Source of the DNA: Tetrahymena elliotti 4EA
Taxonomy: Eukaryota > Ciliophora > Oligohymenophorea > Hymenostomatida > Tetrahymenidae
Reading direction: 5' to 3'
Length of the DNA: 64,000 nucleotides
Assembly: GCA_000231825.2 (NCBI GenBank)
Contig: JH720321.1
Coordinates: forward strand, 748,761-812,760
The translations under genes and the position numbers were made by a program. Shown one piece after another: positions 38,001 through 50,050 of the stretch (position 1 is the first letter of the stretch; each line of letters starts with the position of its first letter). Under the pieces are notes generated by a model. The model saw only the letters and a program-made list of their open reading frames with translations. It was not told where the DNA came from and did not search any database.

Positions 38001-38369
38001 AATTTACCAACGTTCAAATAAAAATGGCAATTTATTTAACAGAAATATATTTTTAAATCATAAGAATTTTAATACTCTACAAAGATATTGAAAAGCTCAT
38101 TTAGCATCACTAAATATTTCCCTTAATTAATTGAATTAACTCCGTTTGAAAAAGATGAGCATATTGCTGGAATAAGTGATTACAAAGTAGGTGGTTTAGT
38201 TTCATTTATTTAAAAAGAAAATAGTGAATACATGATTAAGCTAATATTTAAACCTCTACAAAAAATGTAAATATAATTTGCCATATCTTAATAAGGTTCA
38301 ATAGATTAATTTGACTCACATTTGGCAGAGCATTTTATAAATACAATACACTTCTTATTAAAATAATGA
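32039..38369 (+). CDS. Giant protein: helical N-terminus, coiled coil and adaptin-type appendage (GGA-like layout)
   Basis: Eleven exons (32039-32125, 32435-32588, 32651-33013, 33070-33939, 33995-34161, 34224-34538, 34599-35608, 35903-36017, 36073-36531, 36593-37985, 38065-38369) close to 1745 aa. The N-terminal ~170 residues are helical, and LECFLFWSYLYQND plus ELGVKFPEKINYF resemble the last helices of a VHS domain (weak). A helical, possibly GAT-like stretch follows, then a Ser/Asn/Gln linker, a ~430-residue coiled coil and another Ser/Asn-rich region. The C-terminal ~270 residues resemble the AP-2 alpha appendage: an Ig-like part (NMENQGTFLFEFPKIL, VKMNPTVVKCDIP) and a platform part (SFSITKYFPQLIEL, FDSHLAEHFINTIHFLLKQ). 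The 55-nt intron 33940-33994 fuses what would otherwise be two genes: it removes a TGA, keeps phase and ends in a strong T-tract acceptor. The last intron (37986-38064, GTTTAT donor) is the weakest call. Inferred role: clathrin/ARF-type sorting. Confidence 0.65.
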
Positions 38370-40231
38370 ACAACTGAAATTTTTAAGATTAATTCAAATT
38401 TTAATATGAAGTAATTCGTCTAAAAAAATATCAATTTTACTTTAAATTAAAAAATATAAAGCAAAATAAATAAAATAAAAATAAGTAAATTAACCAAATA
38501 TATATTTTAAAAATCTTTTTATGTCATTAGTTTATCAACACATATTTTATATTGTAAATAAAATCTTAAACTAAATCATTTTCTCCATTCATTTAAAATT
38601 ATTGTTTATTTTGAAAAATAAAATGTTAATGAATTATTTATTTTTATTCATATCCCAAATTGATTATTCTAAAAATAAATCAAATAAATTTTTTAAAACT
38701 TGAAAAGAATGTTTCATAATCATAATCTTAAGTAAATTACATAATTATCTTTTTTTAATAGTCAATACTTAATTTAACGAATAATTATTTTCAAATTCCT
38801 TTCCCCCCATTTCAGTAAACTTAAATTGTGATATTATTTTTATTCCCATTTTCTTTTTATGGTTGATAAGCAGCTTTCATTTCCCCCCTCCTTTTTAACA
38901 ATAGCGAGAATTGGAATTATCACTTTTGTTTTCCTTCTAATTTAAAAGCAAAGGTATCCTTTTTTTTACTTTCTTACTTCTGTGTTTCATTATTATTCAT
39001 CTTGCTTAGATACTAAGAAGTTGTATGATAAATATAAATAGATATTTAAATTGTTTTACTCAAACTAAAAAGTAAGAATTCCTTTACTATATGGATTCTT
39101 CAAACATAGCTTTTATTATTAAAATTTTGGAATGAAGAAAATAAAGGTAAGTAATATTTGAGTAGGAAATTTAAAGTATAGCATTTTATAACCTACTTTT
39201 AAAACAAAATACTTCCTTCTATTTTTATTCTTTCTTCTAGAAAATTAAAAAATTTACTTCAAACTTGCTCTAATTTAATTATTGATCCTTATCATTTATA
39301 AAACTTGAAAACTGGTTTTTTAAATTTTTATTTTTTCTATTAATCAATTTTAATAAGAAAAAAATAAAATAATTTTTTTAAAAATTATGAAAAAACAAAA
39401 GTATTTAAAAAACTGCTAGAAAAACAGAAATTTTTTCTATCTGATTCTTTCAAGAGCTATTTATTCATAAAAAATAATATATTTTGAGAAAAAAAAGTCA
39501 ATCATTTTTATTTTACAACTAAAAATAAAAAAAATTTGTTTTAATGATTAGTTAAAGACTTCAATAAATCACTAAGAATAATAAAATTACCGAGTTTAAA
39601 AAAATCATAGAATTTGTTTTACCTCTTTCTCTTTTCCTAAATTCTTCAGCTTAATTAAGCTTAATTTAAACAGAAATTATGATTTCTTCAATTATGGTTT
39701 CAAAATAATATGTGCTTATGGTTTTTTTTAATATTTCACTAATTTTTAAAATTAAATTACTAAATTTTATCAATTTTTAGTAAGGGTAATCTAATAAAAT
39801 CAACTAGATAAATAGAAATTTGATTGTATATTAAAATATCCATAAAATTATTTTAAATTCTCAAGAAATTTTTTTTAATTATATGAAGAGTATTTACTTT
39901 TTTGTAAAGTATTTACAAAAATTAAATTTTTGATTAGACACTTCTTCATTATTATAGACAACTTCTACTTTTTATCCTCAGATTTTATTAGGAATACTTT
40001 TTATTAATTTGATTTGTTTAAGATATCCTTAAATTATTTCAAATGTTTTTATCAAAATCTTTTTCAACTCTACTTTTAAAATATTCTTAAAGTTATTCAT
40101 AAATCAAATAGATTATTTATTCAAACATTTCTTTATAAATATGAATCTTATCTGTTTAATCTTTATAAAATTTATAAAATCAAATTAAATAAGATAATAA
40201 AAACTAAAAAAGGTTAATTTTTAATCAAATA
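38370..40231. other. Long AT-rich spacer with C-runs
   Basis: 1.86 kb upstream of the eEF1A paralogue. Two C-rich runs stand out (six C at about 38804-38809 and CCCCCCTCC at about 38883-38891). No gene found. Confidence 0.5.
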
Positions 40232-41539
40232 ATGATTGTAAAGTAGCATTTATCAGTTGCTGTCTTCGGTGATGTTGACTCTGGTAAGTCAACCACCTGT
40301 GGTCACCTTGTCTTCAAATTAGGTGAAGTTGATCAAAGAAAAATCGATGAACTCAAGGCTCTTGCTGAAAAAGAAGGTAAGTCATCTTTCGGTTTTGCTT
40401 ATGTCATGGATCGTACCAAGGCTGAAAGATCTAGAGGTATCACCATCGATGTCACTATGCTTAAGTTCAACACCACTAAGTATAACTACACTATCATCGA
40501 TACTCCTGGACACAAAGACTTTGTTAAAAATATGATTACTGGTACTGCTCAAGCTGATGTTGGTATCCTTATCGTTACAGCTGAAAAGGGTGGTTTTGAA
40601 GCTGGTTTCTGTCAAGGAGGTCAAACCAAAGAGCATGTCCTTCTTGCTTACACTCTTGGTCTTAGACAAATTATTGTTTGTGTCAACAAAATGGATGACA
40701 AGTTAGTCAACTTCAGTGAAGAGAGATACGAAAACATCAAATCTGAGGTCTCTCTCTATCTCCAAAAGATTGGTTTCAATCTTAAGAATGTTCAATTCAT
40801 TCCTATTTCTGGATATCAAGGTCACAATCTTGTTGAGAAAAGTGACAGTATGCCTTGGTATAAGGGAAACACTGTCCTTGAAGCCTTGGACTCTGTCATT
40901 CCTCCTGCCAGACCAGTTGAAAAAGATCTCAGAATTCCTATTCAAGGTATCTACAAGGTTGATGGTATCGGTATTGTCGTATCTGGTAGAGTCGAATCAG
41001 GAGTCCTTCAAACAAACAAATCAATTTGCTTTGCTCCCTTTGAAGGAAAGACTAAAGCTAAGTTAGAAGTTAGATCTATTGAAGCTCATCACACTAAATT
41101 GACTGAAGGTATGCCAGGTGATAACATTGGTTTCAATGTGAAGAACTTAGAATATAAGGACATCTCTAAGGGAGCAGTTTGTGGTTATGTAGGTGAAAGA
41201 GCTCCTAGAGAATGTGAAAGCTTCGAAGCCCAAGTTATTGTTATCAACCACCCTGGTAGCATTAAGAAGGGTTATAGTCCAGTTGTGAATGTTCACTAGG
41301 CTTCTGTTTCTTGTGAATTCGAAGAGATTATCAGAAAGATAGATAGAAAAACTGGAGTTAGTATTGAAGATAATCCAAGTTTTATCAAGAATAACGAATG
41401 TGCTATAGTAAAGCTTAAGCCTAAGAAGAGTGTTTGTGTTGAGACATTTGCAAATAATGCTCCACTTGGTCGTTTCATTATCAGAGACATGAAGGTAGTT
41501 GTTGCCATTGGTATCATAAAAACTGTTAATTACAAGTGA
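40232..41539 (+). CDS. Divergent elongation factor eEF1A paralogue
   Basis: Single exon, 435 aa, about the length of ciliate eEF1A. GTPase motifs are all present: G1 GDVDSGKST (canonical eEF1A GHVDSGKST, so His is replaced by Asp), SRGITIDV, G3 DTPGHKDF with the catalytic His, G4 NKMD and G5 PISGYQG. Domains 2 and 3 continue to LGRFIIRDMKVVVAIG. The N-terminus starts directly at MIVKQHLSVAVFGDVD, several residues shorter than usual, and the charged C-terminal tail is reduced. Unlike its neighbours it uses CAA for 11 of 13 Gln, and CTT/ATC/AAG-type codons, the bias of highly expressed ciliate genes. eEF1A delivers aminoacyl-tRNA to the ribosome and bundles actin; whether this copy translates is not known. 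Small frames at 40323-41066 and the minus strand are shadows. Confidence 0.93.
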
Positions 41540-42239
41540 AAACGATTCCCTTAATAATATAAGATTAACAGAAAGTAATTATAATTTAAAAAAGCAAATA
41601 ATATTTTTATAATTAATTAGTAGTTTAGATGTTTATATTTATTTTTAAAGTAAATATTTTCAAATTTTTTAATTCTTTTAAAATAAATTTTTATTTGAAA
41701 TTTTTGGTTGTTGAAAAAATTCAAAATATTAAAAAAATTTTTGTGATCAAAACTCAACAACAAATAAGTGAAATAAATTTTCAATCTTAATCTTGTTTTC
41801 TTTGATAACATGATATAAAAAATGATTTTATGAATTAAAAAGTTTTTATGAATTAATTAAATAAATGTATATTTTAAGAAGAGTTTTTAATTCTTGGCAA
41901 TAATTATACGTGTTGAAAAACAGAGAATTTAAAAGGATATCAATAAAAAAACATAGATTTTGATCAAATATTGAATATGGGGAATGACTATTTTTCTTGA
42001 TTTTTTATTATAAAAAACAAACAAAATAATTAGAAGAAAAATTTTTACTTTGATTTAAGAATAGTATTTAAAAGACTGGCTCTACCCTAAGATTTTACTA
42101 TTAAAAAATTAAGTTGAAAATACAAGTCTTTATTAGTTTGAATATCAAAAAATTATACTAATTATTGAACAAAAATATTAATTACAATCCTTCATTAATA
42201 AGAAAAAGCTTCATAATATATAAATAGTAATAAAGGATT
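41540..42239. other. AT-rich spacer
   Basis: No feature seen between the eEF1A paralogue and the coiled-coil gene. Confidence 0.5.
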
Positions 42240-45200
42240 ATGAGTACCAAACAAAATAAGTTAAATAGTGGATAAGACATTATCCTAAGTGCAAACTTAA
42301 AGAATCAGCAATTAGATTAAGAGCTGTTGAGGTTATTTGATCAGATTAATAATACTCTTTCTGGTTAAATCAATCATTTAAATGAGTACAGATAAATATT
42401 CTAAAATTATCGCAATGCAATTTAGGAAGGAATTCATTAAAATATAGATTCAATTTCAGAAAAGGTTTGCAAATTAGTTGAAGACACCATTTAAAAATAA
42501 GTTTATAGTAAGATAGAAAATAATTGGAGGATAAAAATCTAACAATAACATGAAAAATGTTTTTCAGAGATAACATCTAATTTATAAAGCACTTTTAGTT
42601 AAATAGATGAGTTAGCAAAAGCAAATAACCATTATACATCATTGAATATTTTATCAATAAGAAACTTGTTTGATAATTAGCTTTCTTCATCAAAGCTTTA
42701 ATTGAGAAATGTAAATGAAGAAGATCTTATTAAATTATAGGATTAAATAGATGATCACTTCAAAAAATATGTTTCTTTGTATTAAAAAGCTGAATAAATT
42801 TAAGCTTTGGCAGCTTCTGAAAGTGCTAAGATTTAAAATTAGGCATAGCTATTGAATAAAAATCAAGATAATTTAAATAATTCTACTTAAGGAGCAGTTA
42901 GTACTATTGATGATGATAATGATGTAAGCTTTTCTAAAAAAACCGAGAAAAAAGAAAGCAAAAATAATGATGCTATAGGCTAAGGTGGCTTCTTAAGTAA
43001 AATATTAAGTATTTTCAAAAAAGAAGAAACTAAGGCTTCTAAAGTTAATTTGGAAGGAGTTTCCAATAATTTCAGATTCTGTCCAATTTAAAAGAAATGG
43101 ATATTTGATGGATAAGAAGATAATGGTGTTCTTGATGAACCTCCACCAATTATTCCAGTTAATTAGGCAACTTCAAATGTTTAACAAACTGATAGCGTTC
43201 AAAGTAATGCAGCTGGAGCTGATAATTAAGCTACTAATACTTAAGCTTATGACCCAAAGTAGGCTCTCACTAGACCTGCTAATTATAGAAACACCAGAGA
43301 TATGAAGGCAAAGGCAAAAGAAAAAGAAAAAGAGAAATCCAAACCTCGTCCAGCTTTTAATTTTATGTAATAGTAAAAAGCAGAAGAAAATTTGAGTAAT
43401 TTCGATAGTACAGCTAACAATTTTGATAGCACTGAACAAAATATTTAAAACATAGAATCGAATAACCAATTATCAAGTGGTGCAAACTTAGGATTAAACT
43501 TTAGCAATTAAGAAATTGTTTAAGTAAATATTTCTGAAATTTTGGAGAGTTTGAATAATTAGATTTAGGTTATCATTAAATCATTACCAGATTAAATTGT
43601 AAATTAAACAAAGTTTATTGATTTTGAAGAGATAGAGTCTCGTATTTCAGAGTAAGCTTAACAAAATGCTGAAAAAATATTTAAGGATTTAAAAGAAGAG
43701 ATCTTCAAATAAAATAAATAAAGCACCAAGGTTATTCGTAAAATGAAGGTTTCTTATGAAGATTAAATCAGATAATTGACTGGTGATTACATGGATTTAA
43801 TGGATCAAAGTTTTGCACAAGAAAAGCTTCATATATAAGACGATACTTTGAATAGCACAATTGATAGTAGTGTGATGGAATTTTGCAGCAAATAATCAGA
43901 AAAAATAAAGTAATTATAAACTGAGTTAATGAAGAAGTAATGCATGATGGGAAAACAAGATAATAAAAATATGGAAGTTATTAAAAACATGGTTGAAAAG
44001 ATAAACTAACTGGAAAATAAACTTCTTAAGTACACTGACATGGAGTTAGAAAATGAGAACTTACAAAAAATTAATGAGTAATTATAAAAGTTAAGCAAAT
44101 AGAGCTAGGAACAAGCTGCAAGAGTATTTGGAATCAAGCATTAGAATGTTTAATCTATGTCAACAATTAATTAGTAATTGGCTGAGTAAATACACAGCAG
44201 ATAATAGCTTATTGATACTTTACATCAAGAGATGACTTAGAAGAATAGAGCCATCCATGAATTACAAGCTAAGAATACTAATTTGTAAAATATTTCATAT
44301 GAGAAAGAAGAAAGAATCACTGAGTTACAAAACATTTTAGAGGAAAAAGAATAAGAAATTAATGAGTTAACTTAAAAGGAAAGTCTTTTAAATGAAGATA
44401 TTATGAGACTAAAAGACACTTTGGTGGCTATTCAAGATGAGTTAGTAGCAAAAAAGCAAGAAATCTCAAACCACTTAAATGATTTAACGGTGCTTTAAGA
44501 AAAGAATGAAAACTATGAACAGATAGAATAAAATATGAATGAAGAGTTAGTCAGTCTTCAATTGGAATACAATAATTTTAGAGAAGAAGCAGAAGATAAA
44601 ATTGAAAAATTGACAAATGTATTTATATATTTTTTCAAACTTTAAAAAATATCTTTTTAAATTAAATTTTTAATTGAATTTAGGAAATAGCTGAAGTTAA
44701 TTAGCAGAAGAATGAGCTTTAAGAATAACTTGATTAAATTTAAAGTTTGAAGGAGTCTTTAAGTTAAGAAAGAGATGCTTTGAGTGAAGAAAAGGATGGT
44801 CTTATTCAGATTAATGAGAATTTAAATCTTGAGAAAGAAAATTTAGAAAAGGAAATTGAAAATTTACAAGTCAGCTTAGAATAATAGAAAGAGGCATTTG
44901 ACAAAGAGATAGATGAGTTTGAAGTAATTGTTTTGTAGATAGTTGAGAAAGGTAAACTTGGTGAAGAAGATTAACACTCTAGTTTTAAGCAAACTAAATT
45001 AACCTCTATTATTGATATCTTAAATAAGTAATTTAATAATAATAATTTGTTTTGTTTTGTTTTTCTAAATGCATTTAAAATAAAATAGAAAAATGAGTGA
45101 TGTTTAAAAAGACAAGGAAAATTTAGAATAAGAAATGAAATACTTAACTTAAGACATTGAAAATGAAAAAATGACAGTTGAGTAGCTCACCTAAGAATGT

Positions 45201-47289
45201 GATAATTTAGCAGAAGAAAAAAATACTATTGCTTAAAATTATGAGAATGCTTTAGCTGAGAAAAAATAAATTTAGGAACTGTTTGATGAACATTCTTAAT
45301 AATTAAGAGAGTTACAAGAGAAAGAAAAAAATAAAGAAAATGAATATTAATTATTTGATAATTTGGTAAAAGAAAAAGAGTCTTCAATTGCTGAGCTAGA
45401 GAATAGATTGTAGGAATTAAGTAAGAATAAAGAAACTCTTGATATAGAGTTTCAACAAAAAATAGAACATCTTTAGCAATAAGAAGAAACAATAAGTTAT
45501 TTAAAAGAAAGTTTGGAGAACTATAATTAAAAGTACAACACCAAAGTAAATGAATTACAAGAAATCCATAATTATATTTCTTAAATGTAGAATGAAATCA
45601 AATAGAAAGAAGCCTAAATAGAAGAAAATACTTAATTATATTAATAACTTTCTATTCAATACCAAGAACTTCATATGTAGCATGAGAATTTAATTTATTA
45701 AAACAAGAATAACTTTGCCCAAGTAGATTAGTTATCATAATAAATCCAAGGGTAAAATTAATTGATTGAAGAACTTAACTAAGAAAAAAGCACTCTTTAG
45801 ACAACTCTTTTCTCTAATTAAGAGTTGATTAATTCTTACAAGGCTTAATTTGAAGAATTACAAAAAACCTTTACATTTAGCAACACAACTATTTAAGAAT
45901 AAGAAAAATAAATTCAAGAATATAAACAAACTATTTCTCAGTTAGATATTTTGTGTTAATAGAAGGATGCAGAAATCTAAAACTATAAGCTCTATGAAGA
46001 AAATATATCTAATCATCAAGTAAATTATTTAATGCTTTTATTTTAAAATAAAATATTAACAAAACCAGCAATATAAAAAATAAACAATTTTAAATAAATA
46101 TAATATTGAAAAGCTTATCGATAAAGAAGAGTATGACAAGAAAGAAAAAGAGTTGAGAGAAAAGATAGAAAATTTAAGCAAAGAAATCTATGAGTTAAAC
46201 CGCTAGAATGATGAATAAACAAATGAATTTGCAAATAAAATCATAACTTTAGAATCTTTGAACACAGATTTGAATGATTAAATGGAATAAATTAAAAATG
46301 ACAAAGATAAATAAATACAATTATTTAAAGAAAAATATCAACAATTAGAGAATGAATATCGTGGGCAAATTGAAGAATTGAAAAGCTAATTAAAGTGGGA
46401 GAAACAGATTCATGAAGATTCAGATCTTCACTCTAACAAAAAATTAGAAGAAAATTATGAATTTAATGAGAATGAAGGAGAAAACTAAGCTCGCTCTAGT
46501 AATATTGGAAGCTAGATAAACTAAGATTCAAGATAAGAATTAGATAGTTACAAAGAAAGAGTCAACATTTTAGAAGTATAAATTATATAGTTGAAGAATG
46601 ATTTGCAAACCAGTTAAAATACAAATACAGTTATTGAAAGATAAATTAAGGGTTTGCATTCAACAAATGAAAACTTTGCAAAGGAAATAGATACTTTGTT
46701 GTTGAAACTTGAAAATGAACAGAAGAAAAATATTGCTTTGTAAAAAGAAACTGAAGAGCTAATTGAATCAATAACAGTATTTATTCAAATTTTTTATTCA
46801 CTAAAATTTAATTTTTATTTATTTTTAAAGGATGAAAAGAGACATTTGAAGATGAACTTTGATGAACTCTTAGAAAAGATGAATGAATCAGAAAATTTTG
46901 AGAAACTTAATTAACTGTAAAAGGAAATAGATTCATTAAAGGCTTAAAATGAATAACTATAAAAGTAGCTTCAAGCTCCTCAAGGTGGTTCATAAACTCA
47001 ATTATCAAATCCTTAATTATCCAACCAAGGATCAACTTAACAAAAAAGTGAATAAAGTTTTGATAAACCAACTAAAAAGAGTGGTGATGATCTCCAAGAA
47101 ATTAATCTTTAAAATGATATCCTTAAATCACCTGCTTCAAAACCAGATAATCAATCAAGCTCATTGGTTTCATCTCAAACATAAATTGAAAAAGAATAAA
47201 AGAAAGGAGGATTTTTCAATGCTCTTGCTGGTATATTTTTGACAGAAAAAGACAGGTAAATGCTTGGATCATAACCTTAAAAATAATGA
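42240..47289 (+). CDS. Large coiled-coil protein with Sec16-like motif
   Basis: Five exons (42240-44618, 44684-45027, 45089-46019, 46069-46776, 46831-47289) sum to 1606 aa in perfect phase. Residues ~250-300 contain KILSIFKKEE, KVNLEGVSNNFRFCPIQKKW and, after IFDG, a Pro-rich EPPPIIP. This basic-LG-x-F-x(Y/C)xP-x(K/R)W-PPPP order is like the short central/C-terminal element of Sec16 and of some Golgi/COPII matrix proteins. The rest, ~residues 450-1500, is almost uninterrupted heptad coiled coil rich in Glu, Lys, Gln and Leu. The C-terminus ends KKGGFFNALAGIFLTEKDRQ. It is probably a scaffold or golgin-like tether; membrane-traffic involvement is inferred from the motif alone. Nearly all Gln are TAA/TAG, so standard-code callers see only fragments. 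Confidence 0.78.
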
Positions 47290-48829
47290 AAATGATTAAT
47301 TAGCATTTTGAAATATTTATTTTCTAAACTTTTTAAATTTGTTTTTGATAAAATGTAGAAGAACCTTTCTTTGTTAAATTTATTTGGTAAATTAATTAAA
47401 TGACTAAAGCACATTAAATTAATTTTTTATGTTTTCATCAAAAATAAAAATTAAATAAAAAAAGAAGATTAATTTATAAAAAAGTTAAAAATAAAATATT
47501 GAATGAAACACGTGATTTAGATAATAATTCCATTTTATATTTTAATTTAAGAATTTAAATTTATATTGGAATTTAACAGAACTCAAAATATTATATAAAT
47601 TACATTTAAATGTTCATATAAAATAAAGGAAACTCTTATTTTTATAAAATCTAGATAAATTTAATCCAGTATATTTTAAAAATATTAGATATATTAGGAT
47701 TAAACCCTTTAGGATATTCTTTTTTGTAAAATAAAAAATGTTTAATGTTGCAAATAAATTATTATATCACAACATGTTTCAACAAGTTAGATTTTTTATT
47801 TTATATTGATAAAATTTAACAAAAATACAAAATTTCTAATGGTTATAGATACATTATTTTAAGGTAACTTTTGTAGACTAAATACTTTTGTAGTTTGGTT
47901 TCTCCCTAATTAATGCTGATTAAAATTTAAAATTATAAAAAAATCTTTTCATTTTTATAATTTTATTATCCTATTAATAGTGATTTTCGCGAAGTGTAAT
48001 TTAGGGATAGACTATTGAAAATTGAGGCTCTTTCTTATTTAAATTGAGATAATGTAATAGACTGGTTTCTATTTAAGTGTAATTTAATTTTCTTTACTGA
48101 AAATGGTTTTTTATTTTAGATTGCACCTTCATAAGTAAATTAAGGACTTCTATTCCCAAAAAATGAATCAAAATGATATTTTTGGAGTTTTATCTGAAAT
48201 AGTTGATAACAAATAGCAACATTTTTATTTTTTCTAACATTATTTTGTTTCATAAATTATTCAATTATTGTTTAAAATCTAAAGAATTATATTATCTGTT
48301 GACTATCTATTCTAAGTACTTGAAAATAGTACTAATAAAATTTATTGATTACTAAAAATTAAATATATTTTGATAGATTTATTTTAAAATAACAGATAAT
48401 TAGAATGGTGCAGTGTACAAGTAGATTTATAAGATACTAAGTATTAATTAAGATATGAGAATAAATAGTAGATTTTTATATATTGTATATAGGAATAATA
48501 AAGTTTTATTAAATTTATTTAATGGATTTATATTTAATTATCAGTTTGTGGTGTGAGATAAGAGTGATTAACAATACTCATTTTCTATTTCTGAGTGCTT
48601 AACTCAATGAGATGTCACTAGAAGAGTAATTAAAAAAAAATGGATATTTAAATTATTATTGATGATCTGAAAACTAATTTTTTAGATCAGATTATAATAT
48701 TTGTAATTTTATTATTTGGTTTTCTTTTTAAATTTACTAGAAGAGTAAATTGTTTAGCCCTTATCTTACAATATTGAAATTTTCGCACTTTAATCAAACT
48801 TCCCACTTTTTTTCTTTGAAAAATTTAGT
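47290..48829. other. Convergent AT-rich spacer
   Basis: 1.5 kb 3'-to-3' spacer; no gene, repeat or structured RNA recognised. Confidence 0.5.
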
Positions 48830-50050
48830 TCAGCTTTTGATCTAAGCATTTGGATCTGTGTAAATAAAATTGAAGAATGTATCTTTTAAGAATTCGAATC
48901 TAGGCAGAATTCTAACGATTAAGATCAGGATGTAGAACATATAAGATAAGAGATAAAGAAGATAAGCTAGAGTCTAAATATTTGCTGAAGCTTCATTAAC
49001 CTCAAATGAGACTGCAACAATTCCAGCAAAAGCTTAAACAAGTGCAGCTATTATGAAAAGATAGTCATTTCCTTCTTTCTGTAAGAAATATTTGCTACGA
49101 TATATTAAAAAGAGTTCAGTAACAAAACTCAAGATGGTACAAAGAATGATTATAAGCTCTGTCATCGACTCAGTTTTGTTGCTATAATATTTCACAAAAC
49201 CTAATATGAATGCAGCTTAAATCAATAAGTTTTGGCAGATAAGCAAAAATACATTCCATCTGTATAGATTCTAAAATTTATTTGCAAATATCTCTATTGC
49301 TGTGTAATAATCAGAACCAAGAAATTCTTTTTTTAATTACTCAGGTTAAGCTACTTAAGTAGTGTCAATACTTTCTAAAACAGAATGTAGCATAGCCTTC
49401 TTCTATGCAAGTTTAAAATCACTGAAATTAGAAAACATCAAACTTTGAAGATTACTTGACTTTTTAATCTTAGAACTAGTTTCTTGAATTTACTAATTGT
49501 TGACATTTATTTCTCTAAAAACAAGGTATTTGCTTTTTGCATTTGAGCTTTTGTTATAATCAACTAAATCTTCGAATTCTTTCTAGGTCTATTTAGATAT
49601 ATTTTTAAATGGAAGGCTAGCCATTTCAGATATTGGAATTTAAGGTTCATATTCTTTAGACTTGCATTTTTCTTCTTTAAGTTTAGGTTGTTCTAAATCT
49701 TCATCAACATTTTCTTTTTTTTGTTCATTATCAATGACATCAATTCTTACTTCTTCGTCATTTAATTGTGAAGATTTTTAAATTTCCTTTTGAATCTATA
49801 TTGATTGATTATGATTTTAGTTATTTTCAACTCTTTATTAAATACTTGAATCTATTTAAGATAAAAATAAGAAATAGTAAAGTAAATTGAGATGTGTAAA
49901 AATTTTAATTTTGGATTACAATGAAATAATAATTAATATTAAAATCTCTAGAATTTTATCTAATCTAAAATAGTTACCACCATTAAGACTTTTAATCTCT
50001 TCATTAGCATGAACCTGATTCACCTTATATAGTTCAACAACGCAACTCAT
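48830..50050 (-). CDS. Four-TM membrane protein, unknown family
   Basis: Two exons (49978-50050 and 48830-49851; 126-nt intron) give 364 aa in phase. The N-terminal ~210 residues are charged and Gln/Glu/Lys-rich. The C-terminal ~150 residues hold four hydrophobic segments: WNVFLLICQNLLIQAAFILGF, an ELIIILCTILSFVTELFLIY segment, YLFIIAALVQAFAGIVAVSF and LAYLLYLLSYMFYILILIV, followed by a short tail. I recognise no family; four closely spaced helices after a soluble domain fit many small ciliate membrane proteins. The splice choice (donor 49977, acceptor 49852) is inferred from phase; the unspliced frame is also open. Confidence 0.7.

Noticed and set aside
34000..38369. Coiled-coil/appendage protein as a separate gene starting at ATG 34000
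   Set aside because: Possible, but a T-rich acceptor immediately precedes this ATG and the 33940-33994 intron preserves phase with the upstream gene, so a single gene was preferred.
40323..41517. Several additional frames on both strands over the eEF1A gene
   Set aside because: The 435-codon eEF1A frame with intact GTPase motifs explains the region; others arise from its biased codons.
43105..47242. Short standard-code frames inside the coiled-coil gene
   Set aside because: Produced by reading TAA/TAG as stops or by other frames; the long TGA-only frame has exact splice phase.
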